The position numbers and the translations under genes were made by a program. From Pseudomonas mendocina (GTDB lineage Bacteria > Pseudomonadota > Gammaproteobacteria > Pseudomonadales > Pseudomonadaceae): a stretch of DNA of 64,000 bases. The DNA lies in NCBI RefSeq assembly GCF_003008615.1, contig NZ_CP027657.1, positions 5,332,001 through 5,396,000 of the forward strand, given 5' to 3'. Position 1 is the first letter of the stretch, and each line of letters opens with the position of its first letter. The notes below the pieces were generated by a model that was not told the origin of the DNA, ran no database searches, and saw only the letters and a program-made list of their open reading frames with translations. Below, piece by piece: positions 17,072-25,657 of the stretch.

Positions 17072-17722
17072 ATGTCGCACACCCCTTCCCCGCTGGTTGG
17101 TGAAACCCCGCTGCACGCCGTCGAGGCCCGCATCCTCGGTTGCCTGATCGAGAAACAACTGACCACACCAGAAACCTACCCACTGACGCTCAACGCCGTG
17201 CAGTTGGCCTGCAACCAGAAGACCAGCCGTGAGCCGCTGATGAACCTGGAAACCGGTGAGGTCGGGCGATACCTGCGCAGCCTGGAAGGTCGCAAGCTGG
17301 TGCACTTGGTGATGGGCAGCCGTGCCGACCGCTGGGAACAGCGCTGCGACAAGCAACTGGAACTGGTCAAGCCGCAAACCGTACTGCTCGGCCTGCTCCT
17401 CTTGCGCGGCCCGCAGACGCTCAACGAGCTGCTTACCCGCAGCAACCGCATGCACGACTTCGACGATGTCGAGGAGATCCAGCACCAGCTGGAACGCCTG
17501 ATCGGTCGTGGCCTGGCCGTGCTGCTGCCGCGCCAGAGCGGTCAGCGCGAAGATCGCTACATGCATCTGCTGGGCGAGCCTGCCGACCTGGAGAGCCTGC
17601 TGGCCAGCCGTCCGAGCGGACGCAGCGAGGCGTCGGCACCTAACGACGATCGGCTGGTCGAACTGGAAGCGCGCATTGCCGCACTCGAAGAACGCCTGGC
17701 GCGCCTAGAAGGCGCGCAATAA
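17072..17722 (+). CDS. YceH/UPF0502 (DUF480) protein
   Basis: 216 residues, full YceH length. It has the DUF480 tandem winged-helix fold ([21 protein letters not shown] opening, NLVxGxRxxRWEQR-like middle part) and a C-terminal coiled coil ([18 protein letters not shown]). The function is not established; related proteins modulate virulence or cell-surface genes in other species. It stands alone, with a hypothetical lipoprotein 32 bp downstream. Confidence 0.9.
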   Translation: MSHTPSPLVGETPLHAVEARILGCLIEKQLTTPETYPLTLNAVQLACNQKTSREPLMNLETGEVGRYLRSLEGRKLVHLVMGSRADRWEQRCDKQLELVKPQTVLLGLLLLRGPQTLNELLTRSNRMHDFDDVEEIQHQLERLIGRGLAVLLPRQSGQREDRYMHLLGEPADLESLLASRPSGRSEASAPNDDRLVELEARIAALEERLARLEGAQ

Positions 17723-17754
17723 CAGATTTACCCATGGAAAAGGAGCCCACAGCG

Positions 17755-18069
17755 TTGAACCTCAAGACTCGTTTCAGCCTGATTCTCGCCACCGCCCTGT
17801 TCGTTGCCGGTTGCAGCAGCACGGCTGAAAAATCCGAACCGGCGGCCAAGCCTGCCGACACCAGCCAGGGCTGCACTTCCTCGGCCGTAGAGCACCTGCA
17901 AGGCAAGGTGGCCACACCGGAGCTGCTCGAACAAGCCCGCCAACAGGCAGGCGCCACCACCGCACGCGTACTCACCCCGTCCAGCGTGGTAACCCTGGAA
18001 TACAACGGCCAGCGCCTGAACCTCAACGTCGACGATCAGCGCGTCATCACCCGCGTTTCCTGCGGCTGA
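17755..18069 (+). CDS. I78-family peptidase-inhibitor-like lipoprotein
   Basis: 104 residues from TTG 17755. I choose TTG over the in-frame ATG 17734 because AAAAGGAG sits 10 bp before the TTG, while the ATG has no ribosome site. A lipobox ending in AGC (Cys20) marks an exported lipoprotein. The mature part has the I78 pattern: a Cys, then RVLTPSSVVTLEYNGQRLN, then VITRVSCG with the second Cys. Members inhibit elastase or subtilisin-like proteases (family knowledge). Target is unknown here. Confidence 0.8.
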   Translation: MNLKTRFSLILATALFVAGCSSTAEKSEPAAKPADTSQGCTSSAVEHLQGKVATPELLEQARQQAGATTARVLTPSSVVTLEYNGQRLNLNVDDQRVITRVSCG

Positions 18070-18171
18070 TTTGCACCTGCCGCCGCTTCATGGAGCACCA
18101 TATGGTTGCGCATGAGGCGACGGCAGATCTACCGACGCAGGTTTGCGTGCTTCCTCTAGCGCAATGATAAT

Positions 18172-18181
18172 TAGCGCGCTA
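18172..18181. promoter_or_regulatory. Candidate OhrR operator upstream of ohrR
   Basis: TAGCGCGCTA is a perfect palindrome 36 bp before the ohrR ATG, next to AT-rich sequence (ATGATAATTAGC). Similar GCGC-centred sites stand before ohr. OhrR usually represses its own gene and ohr, so autoregulation is plausible. Confidence 0.55.
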
Positions 18182-18217
18182 GCCTTTACCTAAACCGCTA
18201 TCTGACGAGCTGCCGAC

Positions 18218-18670
18218 ATGACCTCCAAAGTGGAACCTTGCGCCGAACTGCTGCTGGACAACCAGCTGTGCTTCGCCCTCTATTCCACCTCCCTGATGAT
18301 GACCAAGACCTACAAACCGTTGCTGCAGGCGCTGGGGCTTACCTACCCGCAATACCTGGCCATGCTGGTGCTGTGGGAGAACGAAGGCATCACCGTCAGC
18401 GAGATCAGTGCACGTATGCTCACCGACCCCGGGTCGCTCACCCCGTTGCTCAAGCGTCTGGAAAGCGAAGGCTTGCTCCAGCGTCAGCGCAGCAGCCAGG
18501 ACGAGCGCGTGGTGCAGTTGCATCTGACCGACAAGGGTCGAGCCCTGCACGAACAGGCCAAGGCACTGCCTGCATGCATCCTCAAGGCCAGCGGCCTGAA
18601 TCTGGAAAAACTCGGCGAACTGCGCAACGATCTGGTCGAGCTGCGCAGTCATCTGCAAGACGCCCTCTGA
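18218..18670 (+). CDS. ohrR: OhrR, MarR-type organic-peroxide-sensing repressor
   Basis: 150 residues. The N-terminal LDNQLCFALYST carries the reactive Cys18 that organic hydroperoxides oxidise in OhrR, and a further Cys is at position 8. The winged helix (VSEISARMLTDPGSLTPLLKRLE) and the wing RQRSSQDERVV follow. It stands 352 bp before ohr on the same strand. Sites with a GCGC core precede both genes. Confidence 0.93.
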   Translation: MTSKVEPCAELLLDNQLCFALYSTSLMMTKTYKPLLQALGLTYPQYLAMLVLWENEGITVSEISARMLTDPGSLTPLLKRLESEGLLQRQRSSQDERVVQLHLTDKGRALHEQAKALPACILKASGLNLEKLGELRNDLVELRSHLQDAL

Positions 18671-18830
18671 TCCCAGGCGATGACGATCATCGCCACTTCT
18701 CCTTGTCCTGATTAGCAAACAGCCCTCCGGCTCTTCGCTGCGCACGGTGCACCTGACGGGTCTGCACATGCGTCTCCCCTTCTTTTCAGGCTTCTGCTTA
18801 CCCTCAAATCAGAAATTTCCCAGCCGATTT

Positions 18831-18848
18831 CCTGAGAAATAGCGCTGG
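18831..18848 (+). repeat. 18-bp sequence repeated near 32.7 kb
   Basis: CCTGAGAAATAGCGCTGG occurs here and again at 32678–32695, both in gene-free DNA on the same strand. By rough estimate an 18-bp exact match is unlikely by chance in 64 kb. Role unknown. Confidence 0.5.
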
Positions 18849-18916
18849 AGCCCCCGATCCGCCTGCTTATTCCACTAAACAAATCTACATATAGCTAAAT
18901 ATTCAATTCAATTAAC

Positions 18917-18973
18917 TTGCGCGCAAAACATTTGCACAATAAAGTTCGCCTCATGGAAACGGTTAGCGCACAA
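18917..18973. promoter_or_regulatory. ohr promoter region with OhrR-like sites
   Basis: The 18671–19022 gap contains no gene. Its last 120 bp are AT-rich and hold TTGCGCGCAA (18917–18926, perfect palindrome) and TTAGCGCACAA (18963–18973). Both resemble the TAGCGCGCTA before ohrR, which suggests a shared OhrR motif around NTWGCGCRCWAN. The assignment is inference from position. Confidence 0.55.
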
Positions 18974-19022
18974 AACATTAGCGAACCAATCCATCACTAA
19001 CTACCCAATGAGGATTACCGCC

Positions 19023-19448
19023 ATGACTATCGAAAACGTTCTCTACCGTGCAACCGCTGAAGCCTTTGGTGGCCGTGAAGGCCGCGCTGTTTCCTCCGAC
19101 GGCATCCTGGACATCGCCCTGACTACCCCGAAAGAGCTCGGCGGCGCCGGCGGTAACGGCACCAATCCGGAGCAACTGTTCGCCGCTGGCTACTCCGCCT
19201 GCTTCCTCGGCGCCCTGAAGTTCGTCGCCGCTCGCGACAAACTGAGCATCCCGGCCGACACCTTCATCGAAGGCACCGTGGGCATAGGCGCGATCCCCAC
19301 CGGCTTCGGCATCGAAGTGGAACTGCGCATCAGCCTGCCCGGCCTGGCCCCTGAAGCAGCACAAACCCTGGTGGATCGCGCGCACATCGTCTGCCCGTAC
19401 TCCAACGCTACTCGCGGCAACATCGACGTCACTTTGACCATCGTCTGA
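19023..19448 (+). CDS. ohr: Ohr organic hydroperoxide reductase
   Basis: 141 residues. A thiol peroxidase that reduces organic hydroperoxides, recycled by lipoylated proteins. The two redox cysteines are Cys60 (AAGYSACF) and Cys124 ([13 protein letters not shown]). I use ATG 19023, which has AGGA eight bases upstream; ATG 19008 would add five residues but removes this site. ohrR lies upstream on the same strand. Confidence 0.96.
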   Translation: MTIENVLYRATAEAFGGREGRAVSSDGILDIALTTPKELGGAGGNGTNPEQLFAAGYSACFLGALKFVAARDKLSIPADTFIEGTVGIGAIPTGFGIEVELRISLPGLAPEAAQTLVDRAHIVCPYSNATRGNIDVTLTIV

Positions 19449-19462
19449 CAGATTCGGGCGAA

Positions 19463-19485
19463 CGCTCACGGCAAGGCCGTGAGCG
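19463..19485 (+). terminator. Hairpin after ohr
   Basis: Perfect 10-bp stem CGCTCACGGC / GCCGTGAGCG with an AAG loop, 14 bp after the ohr stop and 22 bp before the next gene. There is no T run, so it may only attenuate transcription into the two genes downstream. Confidence 0.55.
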
Positions 19486-19507
19486 GGGCCCAAGAGGAGA
19501 TCACACC

Positions 19508-19765
19508 ATGAAAACTCGTACCCTGTTCACCGCCGCTCTGGCAGCCGTTTCGCTCAGTGCCTCCCTCGGGGCCTTTGCCCAAAGCACCGCCACCCCCTAC
19601 CGCTACGGCACCCCGCTGGATATCGCCAAGGTGATTTCCATCGATGTACCGGCCAGCCCACAGTGCGAGGTGGTAACCGCAAAAATGACCTATCGCAACA
19701 GTGCTGGCCAGCTGGAAGTGCTCACCTACGAGCAGCTGTCCAGCGTTTGCACCAACCAGAACTGA
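19508..19765 (+). CDS. DUF2790 small periplasmic protein
   Basis: 85 residues. A signal peptide of about 24 residues ends in AFAQ. The mature part has YRYGTPLDIAKVISIDVPA and a pair of Cys residues, features of the Pseudomonas DUF2790 family (PF10976). Function is unknown. An AAGAGGAGATCACACC leader gives a strong ribosome site. It is 34 bp before the esterase gene and is probably co-transcribed with it. Confidence 0.85.
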   Translation: MKTRTLFTAALAAVSLSASLGAFAQSTATPYRYGTPLDIAKVISIDVPASPQCEVVTAKMTYRNSAGQLEVLTYEQLSSVCTNQN

Positions 19766-19799
19766 TTCCTGCAGCCCTCTACCGACAAGGAGTTTGACC

Positions 19800-20816
19800 A
19801 TGAAAATCTCGCGCACTCTGACTGCCGGGCTGCTTGCCCTGGCCATCAACAGCAGCTTCGCCGCCGGCAGCCCCGGCGTCGAGCGCACCACCCAAGGGTT
19901 CCTCGACGCCCTGGCCGCTGGCGGCGGTCAACCACTGGAAACCCTCTCACCCAAAGACGCACGCGCCGTGTTGGTGGGGGCCCAGGCCAGTGTCAAGGTG
20001 GATTTGTCCGGCATCGTTGTCGACACCAAGGTGATCCAGCTCGAAGGTCAGTCGATCACCCTCAAGGTGGTTCGCCCTGAGGGGGTACGTGGTGTTCTGC
20101 CGGGATTCATGTTCTTTCACGGCGGCGGCTGGGTGCTGGGCGACTATCCGACTCACGAACGCCTGATCCGTGATCTGGTGGTAGGTTCTGGTGCTGCAGC
20201 GATCTACGTCGACTACACGCCGTCGCCTGAGGCCAAGTATCCGACCGCGATCAACCAGGCATACGCTGTAACCAAATGGGTAGCTGACAACGGCAGCCAG
20301 ATCGGTGTCGACGGTTCGCGCCTGGCAGTAGCCGGCAACAGCGTTGGCGGCAACATGGCAGCCGTGGTGGCCATCAAGGCCAAGGAAGCCGGTACGCCAA
20401 AACTGCGCGCCCAGGTGCTGCTGTGGCCGGTGACCGATGCCAACTTCAACAATGCGTCCTATAACCAGTTCGCTGAAGGCCATTTCCTGACCCGCGGCAT
20501 GATGGAATGGTTCTGGGACAACTACACCACCGACCCGAAACAGCGTAACGAGATCCATGCATCGCCACTGCGCGCCAGCCTGGAACAGCTCAAAGGCCTG
20601 CCACCGGCACTGGTGCAGACCGCCGAGATGGACGTGCTGCGCGATGAAGGCGAAGCCTACGCCCGTCGCCTGAACGCGGCAGGCGTGCCGGTGACCGCCG
20701 TACGCTACAACGGCATGATCCACGACTACGGCCTACTCAACGTGGTGGCCGAAGTCCCGGCGGTACGTACCGCCCTGGATCAGGCCGCGCAGACGCTGAA
20801 GAACAGCCTCAAGTAA
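19800..20816 (+). CDS. Exported alpha/beta hydrolase (HSL-type esterase)
   Basis: 338 residues with a signal peptide (LTAGLLALAINSSFAAG). The oxyanion motif HGGGW and the nucleophile motif GNSVGG identify the hormone-sensitive-lipase type of esterase; the acid is likely the Asp in EMDVLRDEG and the base the His in MIHDYG. It should hydrolyse short-chain esters outside the cytoplasm. ATG 19800 has ACAAGGAG upstream; the open frame from 19701 overlaps the DUF2790 gene. A strong terminator follows. Confidence 0.9.
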   Translation: MKISRTLTAGLLALAINSSFAAGSPGVERTTQGFLDALAAGGGQPLETLSPKDARAVLVGAQASVKVDLSGIVVDTKVIQLEGQSITLKVVRPEGVRGVLPGFMFFHGGGWVLGDYPTHERLIRDLVVGSGAAAIYVDYTPSPEAKYPTAINQAYAVTKWVADNGSQIGVDGSRLAVAGNSVGGNMAAVVAIKAKEAGTPKLRAQVLLWPVTDANFNNASYNQFAEGHFLTRGMMEWFWDNYTTDPKQRNEIHASPLRASLEQLKGLPPALVQTAEMDVLRDEGEAYARRLNAAGVPVTAVRYNGMIHDYGLLNVVAEVPAVRTALDQAAQTLKNSLK

Positions 20817-20828
20817 GCGGCTGAAAAA

Positions 20829-20870
20829 ACGAAACCCCGCCACCGGTATGGTCGCGGGGTTTCGTTTTTT
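20829..20870 (+). terminator. Rho-independent terminator
   Basis: Perfect 12-bp stem ACGAAACCCCGC / GCGGGGTTTCGT (20829–20840, 20853–20864) followed by a run of T. It closes the ohr–DUF2790–esterase stretch. Confidence 0.93.
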
Positions 20871-20903
20871 GTGGGGCGGCTTTTAGCAGCGGGTTGTTCC
20901 TGT

Positions 20904-20924
20904 CGCGGCTAAAGCCCCTCCCAC
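20904..20924. repeat. REP-like repeat half
   Basis: The 21-nt sequence from 20904 (CGCGGCTAAAGCCCCTCC plus CAC) is repeated exactly at 27423–27443. It has the style of Pseudomonas REP sequences and stands just after the spuC stop codon, so it may lie in the 3' end of the polyamine operon mRNA. Confidence 0.65.
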
Positions 20925-20936
20925 TGGCCCGTGAGC

Positions 20937-22316
20937 TTATGCCAGGCTACGCACCTGCTCCCAGGTCAAATCCAGGCACTTACGCGCTTTCTCGACCAAC
21001 TCATCCACCTCCGCCTGAGTGATCACCAAGGGCGGCGCGATAATCATGGTGTCGCCCACGGCGCGCATAATCAGGCCATTATTGAAGCAGTGCCCACGGC
21101 ACACCATGCCCACGCCCACATCGCCGGAGAAGCGCTTGCGCGTGGCCTTGTCCTGCACCAGCTCGATGGCACCGAGCATACCGACGCCGCGCACTTCGCC
21201 CACCAACGGGTGATCGGCCAGCTCACGCAGGCGCTTTTGCAGGTAGGGCGCGGTTTCTGCCTTCACCCGCTCGACGATGCCTTCCTCCTTGAGAATGCGC
21301 AGGTTTTCCAGGCCCACAGCCGCTGCCACCGGATGACCGGAATAGGTGAAGCCGTGGTTGAAATCACCATGCGCCTCGATCACCTCGAACACCTTGTCGC
21401 TGACGATCAGCCCGCCCATCGGCACGTAACCCGAGGTCAGGCCCTTGGCGATGGTCATCAGGTCAGGCTTGAGGCCGTAGTACTGGCTGCCGAACCACTC
21501 GCCGGTACGGCCAAAACCGCAGATCACCTCGTCGGCGACGAACAGGATGTCGTACTTCGCCAGGATTTCCTTGATGCGCGGCCAGTAGGTTTCTGGCGGG
21601 ATGATCACGCCACCCGCGCCCTGGATCGGCTCGGCGATGAAGGCCGCGACATTCTCCTCGCCCAACTCGAGAATCTTCTTCTCCAGCTGGTCGGCCGCCC
21701 AGATGCCGAAGGCTTCCGGGCTCATGTCGCCACCTTCACCGAACCAGTACGGCTGCGGAATATGCGCGATGCCAGGGATCGGCAGGTCGCCCTGCTCGTG
21801 CATGAACTTCATGCCGCCGAGGCTGGCGCCGGCCACGGTGGAGCCGTGGTAACCGTTGTCGCGACCGATGATGATTTTCTTATTCGGCTGGCCCTTGCAC
21901 GCCCAGTAGTGGCGAACCAGGCGCAGCATGGTGTCGTTGCCTTCCGAGCCCGAACCGGTGAAGAACACGTGATTCATCCCGGTCGGCGCCAGTTGGGAAA
22001 TGGCATGGGCCAGCTCCAGCACCGGCGGGTGAGCGGTCTGGAAGAAGGTGTTGTAGAACGGCAACTGGCGCATCTGCGCGCTGGCAGCTTCGACCAGCTC
22101 CTCGCGGCCATAGCCAACGGCCACGCACCACAAGCCGGCCATGCCATCGAGGATCTTGTTGCCCTCGCTGTCCCACAGGTGCACACCTTTCGCCTCGGTG
22201 ATGATGCGCGGGCCCTTCTCGGCCAACTGCTTGTAATCACTGAACGGTGCCAGGTGGTGGGCCTGACTCAGGGCCTGCCAGTGGGCGGTTTTCGAGTTGC
22301 TCTGGGCGTTATTCAT
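20937..22316 (-). CDS. spuC: Polyamine (putrescine):pyruvate aminotransferase, SpuC-like
   Basis: 459 residues, class III PLP-dependent aminotransferase. The PLP lysine is K291 (TIAKGLTSG) and the ring-nitrogen Asp is D262 (ADEVICGFGRTGEW). It transfers the amino group of putrescine or a related diamine to pyruvate (SpuC knowledge). I chose ATG 22316, which has a perfect AAGGAGG site; upstream residues in the same frame lack similarity. It is the last gene of a four-gene leftward operon with the synthetase, regulator and oxidase. Confidence 0.9.
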   Translation of the reverse strand: MNNAQSNSKTAHWQALSQAHHLAPFSDYKQLAEKGPRIITEAKGVHLWDSEGNKILDGMAGLWCVAVGYGREELVEAASAQMRQLPFYNTFFQTAHPPVLELAHAISQLAPTGMNHVFFTGSGSEGNDTMLRLVRHYWACKGQPNKKIIIGRDNGYHGSTVAGASLGGMKFMHEQGDLPIPGIAHIPQPYWFGEGGDMSPEAFGIWAADQLEKKILELGEENVAAFIAEPIQGAGGVIIPPETYWPRIKEILAKYDILFVADEVICGFGRTGEWFGSQYYGLKPDLMTIAKGLTSGYVPMGGLIVSDKVFEVIEAHGDFNHGFTYSGHPVAAAVGLENLRILKEEGIVERVKAETAPYLQKRLRELADHPLVGEVRGVGMLGAIELVQDKATRKRFSGDVGVGMVCRGHCFNNGLIMRAVGDTMIIAPPLVITQAEVDELVEKARKCLDLTWEQVRSLA

Positions 22317-22339
22317 GGCGCCTCCTTCTATCCGTGACA

Positions 22340-23686
22340 TCACAGGTACCAGCGGTATTCGCGCGGGCTGATGTCGTGCATGAAGGCCAGGTGATCCTGG
22401 CGTTTGTTCTCGCAATAAACCATGACGAACTCGCTGCCCAGGCCAGCCGCGACGCGCTCGCTGGCCTGCATGCGACGCACGGCGTCGAGCATGTCCTTGG
22501 GAAAGTCGACGCCGCTTTCGCGGTCGTCATTCAGGGGTGCAATGGGCTCGACCTGGGCGTCGAGGCCCTGTTCAATACTGGTCAGCAGCGCCGCCAGCAC
22601 CAGGTAAGGGTTGGCATCGGCGCCCGGCAGGCGAAATTCCAGGCGCAGATTGCGCGCGTCCGACTCGGGGATACGTACACAGGCGTCGCGATCCTCGAAG
22701 CCCCAGCTGGCCTTGCTCGCCGAGTTCACCTGGGCGCCGAAGCGGCGGTAGCTGTTGTGGTTTGGCGCGTAGATCGGCATCAGCTCCGGTAGCAGTTCCA
22801 GGCAGCCGGCCACGGCATGCCGCAGCGGACGCTGCTCGTCACGGGCCAGCAGGTTGTCGCCAGCCTCGTCGTACAGGCTGACGTGGATATGCATGCCGCT
22901 ACCCGGATACTGCAGGTACGGCTTGGCCATGAAGCTGGCGCGATGGCCATGCTTGAGCGCCACGCCACGGGTCACCCTACAGAACAACGCCGACCAGTCG
23001 GCAGCCTGCATCGGGTCAGCGTTGTGACTGAAGTTGATCTCGAACTGCCCCGGGCCAATCTCGGCGGTGATAACCGTGGTGTCGATGCCTTGCAGGCGCG
23101 CGGTCTCGCTGATGTCGTCGAGCACCTCGGCAAAGCGCGAGAGCCGTTCGATATGCATGTTCGGCTGGTCGTCGGCATCGCCGCTCAGGTCATCGCGCGG
23201 ATACTGCGGCAGGCCATCCTTGAGCGCCTTGTCGAACAGGTAGAACTCCAGCTCGAAGGCCACCACCGGGCGAATACCACGCGCCGCCAGGCGCTGCAAC
23301 ACACGCGCCAGCACCTCGCGCGGTTCGAACTCGATGGGCGCTTCGGTGCCATCGGAGCTGATCAGCATCTGCCCCAGCGGCTGGCGCTCCCAGTTCACCC
23401 GCTTGAGCGTGCCGGGAATCAGCCGCCGTGGCGCATCCGGATCACCGTCATGGAAGCAGTAGTCGCCAATCTCGTAGAGGCCGCCCTGGGCGCCGAGCAG
23501 CACGCAGTTCTGCGGCAACTTCAGGGCACTGCCGGCGGCAACCTTCTCCAGCATTTCGATGGGGTAGCGCTTGCCGTAGAAATGCCCAGGAATGTCCAGG
23601 CAGATCAGGTCGACGAAGCGCACCTCGGGGTGGGCCTGGCGGAATTGGCGGACTTCGTCGAGCAGCTCGACTCGGGTGGCGTTCAT
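22340..23686 (-). CDS. Glutamine-synthetase-like gamma-glutamylpolyamine synthetase (PauA/PuuA)
   Basis: 448 residues. It has glutamine synthetase signatures (AEIGPGQFEINF, GSGMHIHVSL, APNHNSYRRF) but lacks the adenylylation region of GlnA. Together with the oxidase, aminotransferase and PuuR-like regulator in this operon it most likely ligates glutamate to putrescine or other polyamines, the first step of the gamma-glutamylation route. Pseudomonads have several paralogues with different amine preference, so I do not give a number. Start ATG 23686 fits the family N-terminus. Confidence 0.88.
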   Translation of the reverse strand: MNATRVELLDEVRQFRQAHPEVRFVDLICLDIPGHFYGKRYPIEMLEKVAAGSALKLPQNCVLLGAQGGLYEIGDYCFHDGDPDAPRRLIPGTLKRVNWERQPLGQMLISSDGTEAPIEFEPREVLARVLQRLAARGIRPVVAFELEFYLFDKALKDGLPQYPRDDLSGDADDQPNMHIERLSRFAEVLDDISETARLQGIDTTVITAEIGPGQFEINFSHNADPMQAADWSALFCRVTRGVALKHGHRASFMAKPYLQYPGSGMHIHVSLYDEAGDNLLARDEQRPLRHAVAGCLELLPELMPIYAPNHNSYRRFGAQVNSASKASWGFEDRDACVRIPESDARNLRLEFRLPGADANPYLVLAALLTSIEQGLDAQVEPIAPLNDDRESGVDFPKDMLDAVRRMQASERVAAGLGSEFVMVYCENKRQDHLAFMHDISPREYRWYL

Positions 23687-23715
23687 TGTCGTTATTTCCG
23701 GGTTCACGGGAAGGT

Positions 23716-24288
23716 TCAGGTGTAGATCCACAACACCCGCGCGGGGGTGTCGCCTTGGTTGGCATAACGCAGGTGCGCATAGCTCGGCACCTGAAAAACA
23801 TCGCCGGGATAGAGGGTGGCGCTCTGTTCGTCCTCGCCCAGCCATAGCGTCAGCTGGCCTTCGAGCACGTAACCGGCCTGCTCCGAGCGGTCACTCATCT
23901 GCCGCTCGCCACTGCTGGCACCCGGTTCGAGCAGGCTGTCGACCACCATGAAGGCACCCTGCAAAGTCGGCGAAGCCATGATGTCGGTGATCCCACCGGC
24001 CAGGTACAAGGTGCGGCGCTCGTCGGGACGGGTGACCCAGTCCAGTGCCTTGGGTTTGGGCAGGCTGTAGAAATAGGTGGTGGGCACGTCGAGTGCCTCG
24101 CTGATGGCGGTCAGATCCGCCACCGTCGGCCGCGACAGGCCACGCTCGACCTGCGAGAGAAAGCCCACGGAACGACCGATACGCTCGGCCAGCTCATTGA
24201 GGGTGACCTTCTTGTGCTTGCGCAGGTCGTGGATGAGCACGGCCAGAGCGGCCATTTCCAGATTCTTGTCCATATCAGGGCTGTCCAT
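23716..24288 (-). CDS. XRE-cupin regulator, PuuR/PauR-like
   Basis: 190 residues. An HTH_3 domain (residues about 15–70, with ERIGRSVGFLSQVERGLSRPT) is followed by a cupin_2 domain (about 115–185). This is the PuuR/PauR layout; those proteins repress polyamine catabolic genes until putrescine is present. Its start codon is 1 bp after the oxidase stop, so the genes are tightly coupled. An alternative ATG at 24273 would remove five residues. A 10-bp inverted repeat in front of the operon is its probable target. Confidence 0.88.
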   Translation of the reverse strand: MDSPDMDKNLEMAALAVLIHDLRKHKKVTLNELAERIGRSVGFLSQVERGLSRPTVADLTAISEALDVPTTYFYSLPKPKALDWVTRPDERRTLYLAGGITDIMASPTLQGAFMVVDSLLEPGASSGERQMSDRSEQAGYVLEGQLTLWLGEDEQSATLYPGDVFQVPSYAHLRYANQGDTPARVLWIYT

Positions 24289-24289
24289 T

Positions 24290-25579
24290 TCAGAAACTGT
24301 CTCTCAGTCGGTACCAAGCCTTACCAATGGCCTCGAGCGGCGCCGCCAGGCGTTCGCCGAACGGGAATTCGGGGTTGTGCAGTTGCCGGTACAACGCCAG
24401 TTCGTCGTCATTACCGAGAATGGCATCGCTGACCGCCCGCGCCGCTGCCAGGGTCGGCAACACGCCATGACCGGAAAAACCCTGCAGCCAGTAACGACCA
24501 TTCTCGCCGCCGATATCCGGCGTGCGGGCACGGGTAATGTCGATATGCCCGCCCCAGGCGAAGTCGATGGCTACGCCTGCAAGTTGCGGAAAGACGCGCT
24601 CGAGGAAAGGCCGCGTGGCAGCAGCCATGTCCTTTGGCAAGCCGCCAAGATAGGTGCAGCCACCGCCGAACAGCAGACGGTGATCCGGCGTACGTCGGAA
24701 GTAATCGAGGACGAACTGGTTGTCGGTGACGCAGGCGTTGCGCGGCAACAATGCCTCGGCACGCTCGGCGCCCAGCGGTTCGGTGGCGATCTGGTAGGTG
24801 CCGACCGGCAGAATGCGCCGGGCCAGACGGGGCTCCAGGCTGTCGACATAGGTGTTGCAAGCCAGGATCAGGTTGTCGGCCTGCACACTACCCTGCTCGG
24901 TGCGCACACGGTAGCCATCGCCATGCACGTCCTGGCTCAGCGCACGACTCTGCTCGAAGATCTGCCCACCGGCATGAACGAAGGCCTCAGCCAGACCGAG
25001 CGCCAGTTTTAGCGGGTTGAGATGCCCGGCCTCAGGGTCATAGAGGCCGGCGCGATAACGCTCGCTGGCGACCCACTCAGGCATTTGCTCGCGGGACACG
25101 AACTGCAGCGCGCGGTGCCCCCATTTGTAGGCGGCCTCCTCCTGCCACTCATGCAGCAACGCCACGCGCCGGGGCAACACTGCCGTCCACAGGTGACCGC
25201 GACGGTAGTCGCAGTCGAAGCCATGCCGCTGTGGCAGTTCACGTAGCTCCTGGGCTGCCCAGGTCATGCCACCCCACAGACGACGGGCACGCTCGATGCC
25301 CAGCGCCTTCTCCAGCGGTGGCATGTCGCAAGACCAACCCAGAATCGCCTGTCCGCCATTGCGCCCGGAGGCAGCCCAGGCTACGCGACTCGCTTCCAGG
25401 AGAATCACCCGCCGACCCGCCAGGGCCAGACGCAATGCGCTGTGCAAGCCACTGAAACCAGCGCCGACCACCAGCACATCACTCTGCAAGTCACTCTGCA
25501 GGGTCGGATAGTGCTTCAGTCGCCCACCGCAACTATGGGCGTAGTAGCTATCGACGTGCTCACTGGCGTGGCGAAACAT
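24290..25579 (-). CDS. FAD-dependent gamma-glutamylpolyamine oxidase (PauB/PuuB-like)
   Basis: 429 residues, DAO/PuuB family. The FAD motif is VVGAGFSG near residues 37–44, preceded by the PuuB-like SYYAHS. RNGGQAILGW and GFSGHGV near the C-terminus are further PuuB-type motifs. It oxidises gamma-glutamylputrescine to the aldehyde (family knowledge). It is the first gene of the leftward operon. The ATG 25579 lacks a clear ribosome site; instead a long inverted repeat begins 8 bp upstream of it. Confidence 0.88.
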   Translation of the reverse strand: MFRHASEHVDSYYAHSCGGRLKHYPTLQSDLQSDVLVVGAGFSGLHSALRLALAGRRVILLEASRVAWAASGRNGGQAILGWSCDMPPLEKALGIERARRLWGGMTWAAQELRELPQRHGFDCDYRRGHLWTAVLPRRVALLHEWQEEAAYKWGHRALQFVSREQMPEWVASERYRAGLYDPEAGHLNPLKLALGLAEAFVHAGGQIFEQSRALSQDVHGDGYRVRTEQGSVQADNLILACNTYVDSLEPRLARRILPVGTYQIATEPLGAERAEALLPRNACVTDNQFVLDYFRRTPDHRLLFGGGCTYLGGLPKDMAAATRPFLERVFPQLAGVAIDFAWGGHIDITRARTPDIGGENGRYWLQGFSGHGVLPTLAAARAVSDAILGNDDELALYRQLHNPEFPFGERLAAPLEAIGKAWYRLRDSF

Positions 25580-25586
25580 AGACGAC

Positions 25587-25616
25587 TCATGAAATTTAAA
25601 ATAATTAATTTCATGA
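25587..25616. promoter_or_regulatory. Inverted repeat at the polyamine operon start
   Basis: TCATGAAATT (25587–25596) and AATTTCATGA (25607–25616) form a perfect 10-bp inverted repeat with an AT-rich 10-bp spacer. It is 8 bp upstream of the oxidase start codon on the minus strand. A PauR-like operator overlapping the promoter or leader is the simplest reading. Confidence 0.7.
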
Positions 25617-25657
25617 AAATCTATAGAGATAAATTCACAAAGGCAAGCCTGAGCGGC

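Noticed and set aside
23716..25579. Assigning exact P. aeruginosa names (pauA1–7, pauB1–4) to the polyamine genes
   Set aside because: Several paralogues with different amine preference exist in pseudomonads and the sequence alone does not tell which one each is.
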